Shown one piece after another: positions 36,685 through 47,281 of a stretch of DNA of 50,428 nt. A model generated the notes under the pieces. That model was not told the DNA's origin, made no database searches, and was given only the letters and a program-made list of their open reading frames with translations. The position numbers and the translations under genes were made by a program. The DNA comes from Candidatus Endonucleibacter bathymodioli (lineage in GTDB: Bacteria; Pseudomonadota; Gammaproteobacteria; Pseudomonadales; Endozoicomonadaceae): assembly GCA_030674915.1 (NCBI GenBank), contig JASXSV010000024.1, positions 1 to 50,428 on the forward strand. The letters run 5' to 3'. Positions within the stretch are counted from its first letter, which is position 1, and every line of letters starts with the position of its first letter.

Positions 36685-37074
36685 ACTTAAACACATAGAG
36701 AAAATATACTTACCACCATTTTCCTAATCGTAGCTGGTATAAAACAATTTTGTGATTCATACAAAAGCCCTTATATTTTTTTGATCAAAGATAATTTCTT
36801 TTAATCGCAAATTCATATTTCACACTATTCCTTTTTCCTGTACCATAACTCAACTTTTAAACATTAGTCTCTCTTTTTTCAAGTTAGCTCATATTTTATT
36901 GTGCGCAAATAAACAATATCAATCTCAGGGAATTAATGATTAGACCCATTTTACATTAAAGGTGTGAGGTTGTTTACTGCTCTCACCTTCAATAGTAACT
37001 GACATATAACATCAGTAAACACCATTGAAACACCACTTTTTTAACAAAAAATACCGGAGATAATAGTTAAAGCC
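36685..37074. other. Intergenic region upstream of the first multi-BIR gene
   Basis: About 390 bases, AT-rich, repeated with changes before the third array member (47351-47768) and in shortened form before the second (41636-41781). It contains a GTGAG...CTCAC inverted repeat near 36964-36986, also present before member two, and ends in GGAGATAATAGTTAAAGCC ahead of the ATG. It should contain the promoter, but I cannot place it with confidence. Confidence 0.45.
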
Positions 37075-40000
37075 ATGAGTATCAACATCAAGACCAGATC
37101 TATAAAGATTTTTTTGCTATTACTGCTGCTTAAGTTAGGTTTATCTTGCAATGTTATGGCAAATAGCAATAAAGATGATAACTCTCTAAGAACGTTTTTT
37201 TGGCTAGCCATGTCAAGCCCTTACTCTCCAGAGTTATTATCAGAAATTTTATGTCTTGAGCATAAGGCAAACCTGAGGACATATAGATATATTTTCAATG
37301 CTTCTCCTGGTACTCCTCACTTCAGCGAAGATCGAATTACCGAGCATCACCCGCTCAGCCACTCCATTCCTGAAACCTTCAGCAAGAGTAACCCTTTCTG
37401 TCGCACCGGATGTCAACTTGAATCTGGAGATGGTCAGCTAGAATGGGATATCCCGGTAGAATCTGGTGCAGAGTTTATTTTTTCAGTAATTTATGACGGT
37501 GACTCACCCATTGCGGCTCCTCTTCTTCAGCAAGATACAGACACAAAGCAGGCCCTCCACAAGAATGTCAGTTTTTCCCCGGAGGCAGGGAGCCTCATAA
37601 TCACCCCATCAGGTAGCATCAAGCAAACTTGGCAATGGCGCCTACTACTTAATGGCAAGGGAACGGCTACCATCAGCACTCCCACCGAAGGCCATTGCGT
37701 TCCCGCCCTTTCAGGCTGGCACAACCATGATGCACGCTTTCCAAATGAGTGTGGTCAAACAATATTGCGTTTTCCAGCACAGAACAAAAAATATAACAGC
37801 CTCAAAAAGGAATTAGCACGTACATTAAGTAGCATTATTCAACATGCAGAAAAGAACAAAAAAATAACGTTGCATTCTCATGCACTCACCAATGAACACT
37901 CATTGAGAAAACAGCTCAATAGCGCTTTGCCTTGGCTAACAAAGAACTATGGTCAGGATTTTTTATCCAAAAGGCAATATCATCGTCCGCTTATTCCACC
38001 ACCGGGACAATATTTTTATGTCTTTCATAATCCCAGTCAATATTGCGAAGGTCTATCTAAACCACAAATCGAGCGGCCGTCACGTAATGATTCTATGAAG
38101 AGTGAATTCGCAAGACTTAGCTCCTTTTCATCATTTCCTTTTATCCAGCACTTAGCTAATGTTGCTCTAGCTCGAGTAGGTTTTTATTATACGGACACGA
38201 ATAAAGGCGTAACAACTGAATGCAAATGCTTTTGTTGTGGGTGTACATATACAAATTGGAAGGAGCATGACAACCCCTATGACATTCATCGACAAATTTC
38301 GCCTAATTGTGCTTATATGACTGGTGCGCAAAGCAATAATGACCCTATACATGACGAAGATAAGAAAACACCTCGTAGAACGTTACAAGTTCCTCTTACT
38401 AAGTCTCTAGCTGATATAGCCTTACCCATACAGCAACTGCGTATAGCAGAAGACCCTTCTGATGCCAACATTGCCGTCAACACCTATGATAACACTACAG
38501 AAAGTACCTTCGTAAAAAATAGTGCCAATCTTACTGCAGTAAGCGAATCCACCCCAAACATCAACCATCACCAAGGGCATATTTATGGAAACAAACCCAG
38601 ATACCCTGATTATATCAGCCACGAAGCTAGAATAAACTCCTATACAAACTGGCCTACTTACTTAACCCAAAAGCCAGAAGATATGGCAGCAGCGGGTTTT
38701 TTCTGTGCAAACACACATGACTATGTTCGCTGCTTCTTTTGTGGCGGAGGGCTACGTAACTGGGAGCCTGGAGATGATCCCTTGGTGGAACATGCCCACT
38801 GGTTCCCAAAATGTGCGTATCTGCTGAAGAAAAAAGAAGATGACCTTAAGCTTTTAAATCCTCCTACAACTCCAGAGAATGGTATTTCTCACAACGCTCT
38901 AGCTAGCGCTACCTTGATTCAGCCCCAGCACCATAATATAACAGAAAGCTCTCATCCTTCTGTCAATATTACTAGCACCTCAAATAATAACACTACAGAA
39001 AACACCCCCACCAACAATCGTAATGGTATTACTACAGGATCTAATTACTCCGAGAACAGCAATCTTTACCAATACGCACACAAACACCCTTATTATAGCG
39101 ACATCTGGGTAAGAAGAAACACCTATAAGAACTGGCCTATCTATTTAAATAACATGCCAGATGCTCTGGCAGAAGCAGGTTTTTATAGCACCGACCATGA
39201 AGACTATACCCGCTGTTTCCATTGTGGCGGGGGGCTACGTAACTGGGAGCCCAATGATGATCCATTTGTAGAGCATGCTCGCTGGTTTCCAAAATGTGAG
39301 TATCTAGTACGGTGTAAAGGGCCCGCATTTATAGTTTTAGTCCAGAGGTCACAAGAGAAACATGAAAAAGAAACGCAAAATGCATTGAATGAAGCAGGTG
39401 GCCAGCAGCCTTTAAATACTCCAGTGGATTCAGAGAATGGTATTTCTCACAACGCTCTAACTAGCACTCCCTTGATTCAACCCCAGCGCCATAATATAAC
39501 AGAAAGCTCTAGCTCTTCTGTCTATATTGCTAGCACCTCAAATAATAACACTACAGAAAACACCCCCACCAACAATCGTAATGATCTTACTACAGGATCT
39601 AATTGCTCCGAGAACAGCAATATTGACCAAAACTCATCCAAACCCAAATACCCTACTTATAGCTCCCTCACGATAAGACAGGCCTCCTATAAAAACTGGC
39701 CTCATGCTTTAAGATGCATGTCAGAGGCTCTGGCGCAAGCAGGTTTTTTATACGCAGCCACCCACGACTTGGTCCGCTGCTTCCATTGTAGCGTGGGGCT
39801 ACGTAACTGGGAGCTAGGTGATGAACCATTTGTAGAACATGCCCGCTGGTCTCCAAAATGTGAGTATCTACTAGAGTGTAAAGGACCCGAATTCATACAT
39901 TTAGTCCAGACAAAACACAAGAAACAGATAGCAGAGGAAAAGGCACAAGAAAGGGAAAATGCATTGAAGAAAGCAGGTGGCCAGCAGCCTTTAAATACTT

Positions 40001-41271
40001 CAAATAATCCAGAGAATGGTATTTCTAACAACGATCTGACTCTAACTAATGCTCCCTTGGTTCAGCCACAACGTAATGATTTAACAGAAAGTGCCTCCGC
40101 CAACAATAGTAATAATTTTACTACAGGATATGACTACTTCCTAAACAGCAGTATTGGTACGATGGGCGTTAACTTAGATACACTCGCCAACCCTAGTTAT
40201 AAAGAGCTCTCGGTAAGAATTAATACTTTTTCAAATTTCCCTACTCGTTATGCTAAAATGACAAAAAATATGGCAGAAGCGGGCTTGTGGTATACAGGTG
40301 ATAGAACAAGGACTAATTGCTACTGCTGTGACACTACAATATATGACTGGGGTATATTAGATGACCCTTGGGTAAGACATGCCCAACAGGCCTCGGAATG
40401 CGCACATGTAGTGGCACAGCGCGACGCATGCCTTGAATACAACCGTCAGAGAGAAGATAGACTAAAAAAAGAAATGCATGAAGCACATGAGCAAAAGTCT
40501 TTAAATACCCCAAACACTAATAATATAGAAGGCCAGGCCGCAGCCACTAACAAAGGATATAGAGGGGAGTCGATACAGCACGCAGATGAGCAATCTTTTT
40601 GCGTTACTGCCACTCCAGAGCAAACAACAAACGAACAATTATGTTCATTTTTAGAAAAAGGTGCGCAGTTCTTGAAGGGATATGACCATACGATCACCCC
40701 AGCAGCAATCGAAGAGGCTGTCATACGTTTAAAAGATAAGTTATTGAACCAGCAAGACCTCGACATTAAAAATTTGCAAAACTTGATGGGAACACACATT
40801 TATGCGATGATTGATATTATAAATGAAGAACGCAGTGTAATTAAGAGATTACAAGAGAAAGGCTTCAATATCGCTAACACCAATGCCGCAATCAAACGTT
40901 TCAACAGTGAAATGTCGCCCTTAACGCTAACTATAGATATTACTGAAGAAAAAATCACCAACTTTATCCATGAGCTAGAAATAAAGGAAAAAAGCTGTCA
41001 GAACTACTCTTCTATCAGTAACAGTGAACTGGAGGCCAAGGCAGACATGCCCGATACTCAAGAGCGCGCAGAACTAGAGAGAGAAAGAAATGAACTGCAA
41101 GAACTGTATAAATGTAAAATATGCAATCGCTTGGAAGTAGCTTTTACCTTGGCTCCCTGTGGGCATTTCTGCTGCTGCGCATCGTGCGTAACTTCTACGA
41201 AAAAATGCCCTCTTTGTAAAGTAAGTGTTCAAAGCGTAATCAAAACCAATTTAAACCAATGCCGTGAATGA
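37075..41271 (+). CDS. Secreted IAP-like protein with five BIRs and a RING
   Basis: 1398 residues. Signal peptide 1-30 (FLLLLLLKLGLSC...NVMA). Residues 35-330 form a domain shared only with the two downstream paralogues (WDIPVESGAEFIFSVIYD). BIR domains lie at about 346-417, 519-586, 680-748, 868-936 and 1048-1115. BIRs 2-4 are close to animal type-II BIRs (CFFCGGGLRNWEPGDDP, then EHAHWFPKCAYL); BIR1 and BIR5 keep the zinc ligands but diverge. A helical part (about 1210-1330, UBA-like in look) precedes an IAP-type RING at 1345-1389: CKICN ... APCGHFCCCASC ... CPLC. Animal IAPs bind caspases or IBM peptides through BIRs and ubiquitylate through the RING. Suppression of host apoptosis is inferred. 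Confidence 0.88.
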   Translation: MSINIKTRSIKIFLLLLLLKLGLSCNVMANSNKDDNSLRTFFWLAMSSPYSPELLSEILCLEHKANLRTYRYIFNASPGTPHFSEDRITEHHPLSHSIPETFSKSNPFCRTGCQLESGDGQLEWDIPVESGAEFIFSVIYDGDSPIAAPLLQQDTDTKQALHKNVSFSPEAGSLIITPSGSIKQTWQWRLLLNGKGTATISTPTEGHCVPALSGWHNHDARFPNECGQTILRFPAQNKKYNSLKKELARTLSSIIQHAEKNKKITLHSHALTNEHSLRKQLNSALPWLTKNYGQDFLSKRQYHRPLIPPPGQYFYVFHNPSQYCEGLSKPQIERPSRNDSMKSEFARLSSFSSFPFIQHLANVALARVGFYYTDTNKGVTTECKCFCCGCTYTNWKEHDNPYDIHRQISPNCAYMTGAQSNNDPIHDEDKKTPRRTLQVPLTKSLADIALPIQQLRIAEDPSDANIAVNTYDNTTESTFVKNSANLTAVSESTPNINHHQGHIYGNKPRYPDYISHEARINSYTNWPTYLTQKPEDMAAAGFFCANTHDYVRCFFCGGGLRNWEPGDDPLVEHAHWFPKCAYLLKKKEDDLKLLNPPTTPENGISHNALASATLIQPQHHNITESSHPSVNITSTSNNNTTENTPTNNRNGITTGSNYSENSNLYQYAHKHPYYSDIWVRRNTYKNWPIYLNNMPDALAEAGFYSTDHEDYTRCFHCGGGLRNWEPNDDPFVEHARWFPKCEYLVRCKGPAFIVLVQRSQEKHEKETQNALNEAGGQQPLNTPVDSENGISHNALTSTPLIQPQRHNITESSSSSVYIASTSNNNTTENTPTNNRNDLTTGSNCSENSNIDQNSSKPKYPTYSSLTIRQASYKNWPHALRCMSEALAQAGFLYAATHDLVRCFHCSVGLRNWELGDEPFVEHARWSPKCEYLLECKGPEFIHLVQTKHKKQIAEEKAQERENALKKAGGQQPLNTSNNPENGISNNDLTLTNAPLVQPQRNDLTESASANNSNNFTTGYDYFLNSSIGTMGVNLDTLANPSYKELSVRINTFSNFPTRYAKMTKNMAEAGLWYTGDRTRTNCYCCDTTIYDWGILDDPWVRHAQQASECAHVVAQRDACLEYNRQREDRLKKEMHEAHEQKSLNTPNTNNIEGQAAATNKGYRGESIQHADEQSFCVTATPEQTTNEQLCSFLEKGAQFLKGYDHTITPAAIEEAVIRLKDKLLNQQDLDIKNLQNLMGTHIYAMIDIINEERSVIKRLQEKGFNIANTNAAIKRFNSEMSPLTLTIDITEEKITNFIHELEIKEKSCQNYSSISNSELEAKADMPDTQERAELERERNELQELYKCKICNRLEVAFTLAPCGHFCCCASCVTSTKKCPLCKVSVQSVIKTNLNQCRE
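38620..39720 (+). repeat. About 550-bp in-gene tandem duplication (BIR plus linker)
   Basis: The linkers after BIR2 and BIR3 are nearly identical at DNA level (about 38875-39066 and 39426-39616), including the Asn/Thr-rich TTENTPTNNRN segment, and the adjoining BIRs are close relatives. The unit of BIR plus linker is about 550 bp and in frame, so BIR number can change by recombination without breaking the gene. Confidence 0.8.
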
Positions 41272-41349
41272 GCAACCGATATAGCTGTTTTTCACATTAA
41301 CTAGGTTTTAATAAAATGGTGAATGCTCAATGACGGCGGCTAAAGTCGC

Positions 41350-41640
41350 TAGTTATGGGACAAACGAACCAAAAACAAATCATGCTAAACAATGAAAAAA
41401 TGAGGAACCTCAAAGACATTTCTATAAGCCCTCTAAGGCTTCAGGCTGGAACTTTTTCTGGGCAAGGACAAACACCGAGTTATATAGCCTTAGACAATTA
41501 GATTGCTGAGTTAATGACTATTTCAGATCCACAGAGCCATAACTCTGTGGATACCATTCAACGCATGACCTACTTGGCCTCAAGGTAATTATATTAACCT
41601 GTGACACACGCCTACAGACAATGCTGTAGCACGACATAGA
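41350..41640 (+). pseudogene. copA fragment, duplication scar
   Basis: Matches copA codons from about 567 (GQTNQKQIML) to about 665 with frameshifts and stops: LKDISISPLRLQAGTFSGQ, then later TISDPQSHNSVDTIQR. It lies between array members one and two and directly precedes sequence similar to the copA-BIR intergenic region. The 300 bases before it are the tail of the previous unit. Confidence 0.85.
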
Positions 41641-41781
41641 GAAAATATAATTATCATCTCTCCTTTAAGATGTGAGGCTCCTGACTGCTCTCACCTTCAA
41701 GGGTAGCTGGCACATAACATCAACAAACACACTTACTGTTTACTTTTTAAACAAAAAATACTGGAGATAATAGTTTAAGCC

Positions 41782-44574
41782 ATGAGTCTTAACGTCAATA
41801 CCAGATCTATAATGGTTATTTTGCTATTACTGCTGTTTAAGTTAGTTTTATCTTGCAATGTTATGGCAAATAGCAATAAAGATGATAGCTCTATCAGAAC
41901 GTTTTTTTGGCTAGCCATGTCAGGACTGTACTCTCCAGAGTTATTATCCGAAATTTTATGTCTTGAACATAAGGCAACCCTGAGAACATATAGATATATT
42001 TTCAATACTCCTCCTGGGACTCTTCACTTCAGTGAAGATCGAAGTACCGAGCATCAACCGCTAAGCCACTCCATTCCTGAAACCTTCAGCAAGAGTAAAC
42101 TTTTCTGTCGCTCCGGATATCATCTTGAGTCTGGAGATGGTCAGCTGGAATGGGATATCCCCGTAGAGTCCGGCGCAGAATTTATTTTTTCAGTCATTTA
42201 TGACGATGATTCACCCCTTGCCGCTCCTCTTGTTCAGCAAGATACACACACAAAACAGGCTCTCCACAAGAATGTCAGTTTCCCCCCGGAGGCAGGGAGC
42301 CTCATAATCACCCCATCAGGTAGTATCAAACAAACTTGGCAATGGCGTCTACTACTTAATGGCAAGGGAACGGCTACCATCACCACCTCCGGAGGTCATT
42401 GCGTCCCAGCCCTTTCAGGTTGGCACAATCATGATGCACGACTTCCAGATGAGTGTGGCCAAACAATATTGCGTTTCCCAGCACAGAACAAAAAATATAA
42501 CAGCTTCAAAAAGGAAATAGCGCGTACATTAAATAACATTTTTCAACACACAGAAAAGAACAAAAGAATAACGCTGCCTCCTTATACACTCACAAAGGAA
42601 CACTCCTCGAGAAAACAGCTCAATAGCGCTTTGCCTTGGTTACCAACTAACTATGGTGAGGATTGTTTACCCAAAAGGCACTATCATCGCCCGATTATTC
42701 CACCATCTAGACAATATTTTCATGTCTTTTATAATCCCAGTGAATGCTGCGGAGTTCAATCTAAACCACAAATTGAGCAGCCTTCACGTCATGATTCTAT
42801 GAAGAGTGAACGCATTCGACTGAATTCCTTTTCAACATTTCCTGATATCCAGAACTTATCTAATTTTGATCTGGCTCGAGTAGGTTTTTATTATACGAAC
42901 ACCGATACAGGCAATACTACTGAATGTAAATGCTTTTGTTGTGGATATACGTATACAAATTGGAAGGAGCATGATAACCCCTATGACATTCATCAACAAA
43001 TTTCTCCTAACTGTGCCTATATGACTGGTGAAAAAAACGATAATCTCCCCATACATGACGATGATAAAACAAAACCTCGTAGAATATTAAACGACACTCT
43101 TAATAATTCTCTAGCTGCTCTCTCCTTACCCAAGCAGCAACTACGCATAACAGAAGACCCTTCTGAAGCCAGCATTATCGTCAACACCGACGATAACACC
43201 ATAAAAAATATCTCCTCAAAAAGCACCCCTTCCCGCAGCAATAATATCACTATAGGATCTAATTGCTCCGAGAACAGCAGTATTAACCAAAACGCATGCG
43301 GACCCAGATACCCTTCTTATAGCGACATAAGTATAAGAAGAGACTCCTATAAGAATAAGAACTGGCATAGTTCGTTAAGTCACATGCCAGAGGCTCTGGC
43401 AAAAGCAGGTTTTTTTTACACGAACTATGCAGACTACGTCCGCTGCTTCCATTGTGGCGGGGGGCTACGTAACTGGGATCCAAATGATGAACCATTTGTA
43501 GAACATGCCCGCTGGCTTCCAGAATGTGCGTATCTCATAACGTGTAAAGGATCCGAATTTATAGATTCAATCCAGACAAGACAAAAGGAGCAAGAAGCAA
43601 AGAGAGAGGAAGAGAAAAGGGAAGAGGAACAGCAACAGGATGATGCCTGGAGTAGAGCAGTTGGCCAGCAGCCTTTAAATACCGCAGAGAATTCTCTTGA
43701 ATCTATTTCACACAACTCTCTATCTAACGCGTCCTTATTTACGTCGAAACTGCCTAATATAACAGAGGAATCTCTTCCTTATCCCAATACAGCTAATACC
43801 CCAAACGCTAATAATATAGAATATCAGGCCGTAGACACTAACAAAGGCTATAGAAATGAGTCGCTACAGCGCTCAGATGATCGATCTTTATGCGCTACTG
43901 CCTCTGCGGAGCAAACAACAAACAACGAACAATTATGCAATTTGATAGATCAAGGTACGAATTTTGTGATTGCACATAACACTAATAACGTCATCACGCC
44001 AACAACTATCAAAGAGGCTGCCATACGTTTAAAAGATAAATTATTTAACCGGCAAGACCTCGGCCAATACATTAAAATATTGCAATGCTCATCATGCGGC
44101 TTAGGCCTGCACATTCTTGTGATGACTAATATTCTAAAAGAAGAACACCTTGTAATTGAGAGACTACAAGAGAGGGGATTCAATATCGATCACATCAATG
44201 CCGCAATCGAGCGTTTCAACAATGAAATGTTACCCTTAACGCTAACTGTAGATATTACTGAAGAAAAACTTACAACCATTATCCATGAAATAGAAATAAA
44301 GGAAAAAAGCGATCAGGACTATTCTTCTATCCGTACCAGCGAACAGGAGGCCACGGCAGCAATACCAGATACTCAAGAGCGCGCAGAACTAGAGAGAGAA
44401 AGGAATGAACTGCAAGAACTGTATAAATGTAAAAGATGCAATCTCTTGGAAATAGCCTTCACCTTGTCTCCCTGTGGGCATTTCTGCTGCTGCTCAGGGT
44501 GCATAGCATTTATGAAAGAATGCCCTATTTGTCACAAGAGCGTTCAAAGCGTAATCAAAACCAATTTCAACTAA
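41782..44574 (+). CDS. Secreted IAP-like protein with two BIRs and a RING
   Basis: 930 residues, paralogue of the 1398-residue protein. Signal peptide 1-30 (LLLLLFKLVLSCNVMA); shared N-terminal domain 35-330; BIR1 about 350-417 (CKCFCCGYTYTNWKEHDNPY); BIR2 about 519-588, canonical (RCFHCGGGLRNWDPNDEPF, then EHARWLPECAYL); a charged Glu/Lys/Gln segment after BIR2 (KREEEKREEEQQQDD); helical region; RING about 880-923 (CKRCN ... SPCGHFCCCSGC ... CPIC). It lacks the BIR3-BIR5 block of the longer copy. BIR2 has three extra residues (KNKNW). No damage seen. Host apoptosis inhibition or ubiquitin ligase activity is inferred. Confidence 0.88.
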   Translation: MSLNVNTRSIMVILLLLLFKLVLSCNVMANSNKDDSSIRTFFWLAMSGLYSPELLSEILCLEHKATLRTYRYIFNTPPGTLHFSEDRSTEHQPLSHSIPETFSKSKLFCRSGYHLESGDGQLEWDIPVESGAEFIFSVIYDDDSPLAAPLVQQDTHTKQALHKNVSFPPEAGSLIITPSGSIKQTWQWRLLLNGKGTATITTSGGHCVPALSGWHNHDARLPDECGQTILRFPAQNKKYNSFKKEIARTLNNIFQHTEKNKRITLPPYTLTKEHSSRKQLNSALPWLPTNYGEDCLPKRHYHRPIIPPSRQYFHVFYNPSECCGVQSKPQIEQPSRHDSMKSERIRLNSFSTFPDIQNLSNFDLARVGFYYTNTDTGNTTECKCFCCGYTYTNWKEHDNPYDIHQQISPNCAYMTGEKNDNLPIHDDDKTKPRRILNDTLNNSLAALSLPKQQLRITEDPSEASIIVNTDDNTIKNISSKSTPSRSNNITIGSNCSENSSINQNACGPRYPSYSDISIRRDSYKNKNWHSSLSHMPEALAKAGFFYTNYADYVRCFHCGGGLRNWDPNDEPFVEHARWLPECAYLITCKGSEFIDSIQTRQKEQEAKREEEKREEEQQQDDAWSRAVGQQPLNTAENSLESISHNSLSNASLFTSKLPNITEESLPYPNTANTPNANNIEYQAVDTNKGYRNESLQRSDDRSLCATASAEQTTNNEQLCNLIDQGTNFVIAHNTNNVITPTTIKEAAIRLKDKLFNRQDLGQYIKILQCSSCGLGLHILVMTNILKEEHLVIERLQERGFNIDHINAAIERFNNEMLPLTLTVDITEEKLTTIIHEIEIKEKSDQDYSSIRTSEQEATAAIPDTQERAELERERNELQELYKCKRCNLLEIAFTLSPCGHFCCCSGCIAFMKECPICHKSVQSVIKTNFN

Positions 44575-44639
44575 TGCCTTGAGTGAGCAACAGATATAGC
44601 TGTTTTTTACATCAACTAGGTTTCAAGAAAATGGTGCAT

Positions 44640-45065
44640 GCTCAATGACGGCAACTAAAGTCTCTGGTTCTGGGACAAACTGACCAAAAATAAATCATGC
44701 ATCAATAAAAATTGATGAGCCTCAAAGACATTCCTATAAGTCCTCTAAAGCTTCAGGATGACACTTTTTCTGAGCAAGGACAAACACAGGTTTATATAGC
44801 CATAGACAATCATCTTGCAGAGTTCATGACTATTACCGACCCGTCGCGCCGTGCAACACTGCCCAATATTAAAAAAATTCACTTGGCGCTTCCTATAACG
44901 CGTTAAGTATTCCTATAGCTGCGGGAGTTCTTTTCCCTATTACTGGATAACGGTTAAGTCCTATTGTTGCCGGCACAGCCATGGTTTTATCATCTTTGAC
45001 CGTTCTCATCAATGCCAATCTCCTGAAACTATTCAAGCCTTCAAGAAAAGAAATTTAAACACATA
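44640..45065 (+). pseudogene. copA fragment, second duplication scar
   Basis: Two copA pieces joined by an internal deletion: codons near 565-645 (LKDIPISPLKLQDDTFSEQ, TITDPSRRATLPNIKK) and the C-terminus (YNALSIPIAAGVLFPIT, ending FKPSRK-like) in shifted frames, reaching the acatag sequence that follows copA. An IS5-family element then interrupts at 45066. Confidence 0.85.
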
Positions 45066-45199
45066 GAAACCTTTGCACGATAACGCTGCATAAGCCCCAC
45101 TATTAATTAAATCGTATTTTTTTGAGGATAAAGCCTTAAAAACACGATTACAGTTCGAATATGCGCCATTCGAGCCATTTCACCCTTCATTTTCGATTT

Positions 45200-45438
45200 T
45201 CAGACGCAACCTGCCTGCTGAATCGATAAACCTCGTTTAATATTGTGCGCCACACACATTATTTCAAAACGTGTGTGGTTTCGGATTAAGCCAAGATAAC
45301 GAGCTTTCGCCATGCCGTAGTGTAATTTCAAAACGCCAAATACTCGCTCCACAGTGCAGCGCATGCCAGAATGTAAACGGTTAAAGCACTTATCATGTTC
45401 TGTTAATGGCTTATTTCGATAAGCACGTTTTATTATTC
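45200..45438 (-). pseudogene. IS5-family transposase, C-terminal part
   Basis: Continues the transposase from IIKRAYRNKPLTEHDK through TVERVFGVLK to the stop, separated from its N-terminal part by the IS30. Small changes from the intact copies (SGMRCTVE, GLIRNHTRFE). Confidence 0.85.
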
Positions 45439-46521
45439 CGCGGATTTTAGTCATAAGTGCGCCATATTGAAAAAGTTGAGCCAGAGGGTACACTCACGGT
45501 TCGACCAAAAACCAATATGAGACCACTTATGAATAAGCGTTATACCCACCTGACTCAAGAAGAAAGATACCAGATTTGGTCAGAGAAAAAAGCAGGAGTT
45601 TCAAATGAAATTATCGCCCAAGACTTAAGGCGTGATTTGAGTACCGTTAAAAGAGAATTGGCTAGAAATACAGGGGCTAGAGGTTATCGCCCGAAGCAAG
45701 CACATAATTTTGCGCAGGAACGTCATCAACAGAAACCAAAAGCGACCAAGATGGTAGCTGAACTGAAAGATAAAATTACTGACAGACTAAGTAAGCAGTG
45801 GAGCCCTGAGCAAATACAAGGACGCCTTAAACGAGATAATCAACCTTCTGTATGTCCCGCTACGATTTACCAGTTTATTCGAGAGGACAAAGCTGAGGGT
45901 GGTTGCTTGTATCAACATCTTCGGCACAAGAAGTATAAGCAAAGAACAGGAAAGCCCGATGCACGAGGCCAGATCCGAAACCGTGTTAGCATTGATGATC
46001 GACCTGGAATTGTGGATCAAAAAATACGTTTAGGCGATTGGGAAGCAGACACTGTATTTGGCAAAAGACACAAGGGTGTACTGGTTACATTAACGGAAAG
46101 AGTGAGTAAATTAAATTTGGTAAAACGTGTTCCTTCAAAGCACGCTAACGTGGTGACGAAAGCAATTATAACGATGCTCAAGCCTTACCAAACAGACTTA
46201 CTCACGATCACATTTGATAACGGAAAGGAGTTTTCCTTTCATGAAAAAATCAAGAAAAAGCTTAACGTAGATACCTATTTTGCTCACCCTTACTCCTCGT
46301 GGGAACGAGGTTTGAATGAAAATCATAATGGCTTGATAAGACAATATTTGCCCAAAAGCCAATCTTTGGATAATGTCACTGACAAAGAAATTTTAGATAT
46401 ACAAAACCGACTAAACCAAAGACCAAGAAAACTGTTAGACTTTAAAACACCTGATGAGATTTATAGTGAAATGGCGTTAGCTGCATAAATTTTAAGGGCG
46501 CACTTATGACTAAAATACGCG
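45439..46521 (+). mobile_element. IS30-family element inside the IS5-family element
   Basis: Inverted ends as in the 26539 copy, with a 3-bp ttc duplication at the insertion point in the IS5-family transposase (codons for IIKR / NRII region). One end has a single change (aaaatacgcg). It contains an intact transposase. Confidence 0.92.
45457..46488 (+). CDS. IS30-family transposase
   Basis: 343-residue frame from a GTG; the likely start is the ATG at 45529 (MNKRYTHLTQ). DDE motifs intact (DWEADTVFGKRHKG, TFDNGKEFSF, ERGLNENHNGLIRQYLPK). A handful of residue differences from the copy at 26571-27602, so the two are not the product of a very recent jump. Confidence 0.92.
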   Translation: MRHIEKVEPEGTLTVRPKTNMRPLMNKRYTHLTQEERYQIWSEKKAGVSNEIIAQDLRRDLSTVKRELARNTGARGYRPKQAHNFAQERHQQKPKATKMVAELKDKITDRLSKQWSPEQIQGRLKRDNQPSVCPATIYQFIREDKAEGGCLYQHLRHKKYKQRTGKPDARGQIRNRVSIDDRPGIVDQKIRLGDWEADTVFGKRHKGVLVTLTERVSKLNLVKRVPSKHANVVTKAIITMLKPYQTDLLTITFDNGKEFSFHEKIKKKLNVDTYFAHPYSSWERGLNENHNGLIRQYLPKSQSLDNVTDKEILDIQNRLNQRPRKLLDFKTPDEIYSEMALAA

Positions 46522-47281
46522 TTCTATTATCAATATTTCGATCATCCAGCCATTCACTGTGATTCTTGCTGGAATAGGCACTATCCGCATAAACAGACGA
46601 CTCTTCACTATCTAATAGCTCAGTGAAACAATTTGAATCGTGAACATTTCCTGCTGTGTAACCGCTCGATTTTATCAGCCCATCCTCATCGACATTTATA
46701 TGCGCTTTAAAGCCGTAGGTACTTTTACTCTTCCCGTCAGAACCTACTTTCACGTTCCACTTCGCGTCAGGATCCTGTGTTGAGTGCTTGTATTTATCCT
46801 TATTTGGGCGACACTGTTTAGCCTCAATTACGCTAGCATCAACAATACTGATACCTCCAGATTTAATATAAAGACCTTTATCTATAAGCTGGGAATTGAT
46901 TTCTTGAAGCAATTTATCCATAAGCAACAACTTATCGAGCTTCTGTCTAAATCGCCAAAAAGTATTGTGGTCCGGCACTGACTCTGAAATGTCGAGCGCA
47001 ATAAATCGACGAAATAAAAGATCGCGAGCAAGTTGTTTCTCTAGGGCCGAATCGCTTAATTTATACCAACTTTGCAGCAGCAGTGCCTTAAACATCATCA
47101 GTGGAGGCCATGCCTTTTCGCCTCGAGAACTTGAATGTATATCTTTCAGATGATGCTCTAAGCGAGCCCAATCAATGAGTTCATAGACAGAGTCGAGTTC
47201 TTTCACTGCATCGTGATCAATCAGCATTGAATCTGCTAGACTGCGTTGTTTCAGATTTTTCTAAGCTATAATTTCACCGAA
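46522..47281 (-). pseudogene. IS5-family transposase, N-terminal part
   Basis: Reads LIDHDAVKELDSVYELIDW through IVDASVIEA and VYADSAYSS, then stops making sense at the IS30 junction. The usual start MAWKN is also lost: the codons have become ATA and TAG, so it was already defective or has decayed since. Confidence 0.85.

Noticed and set aside
44712..44906. Short open frame starting MMSLKDIPISPLKLQ as a gene
   Set aside because: It is a piece of copA with a spurious start, part of the duplication scar.
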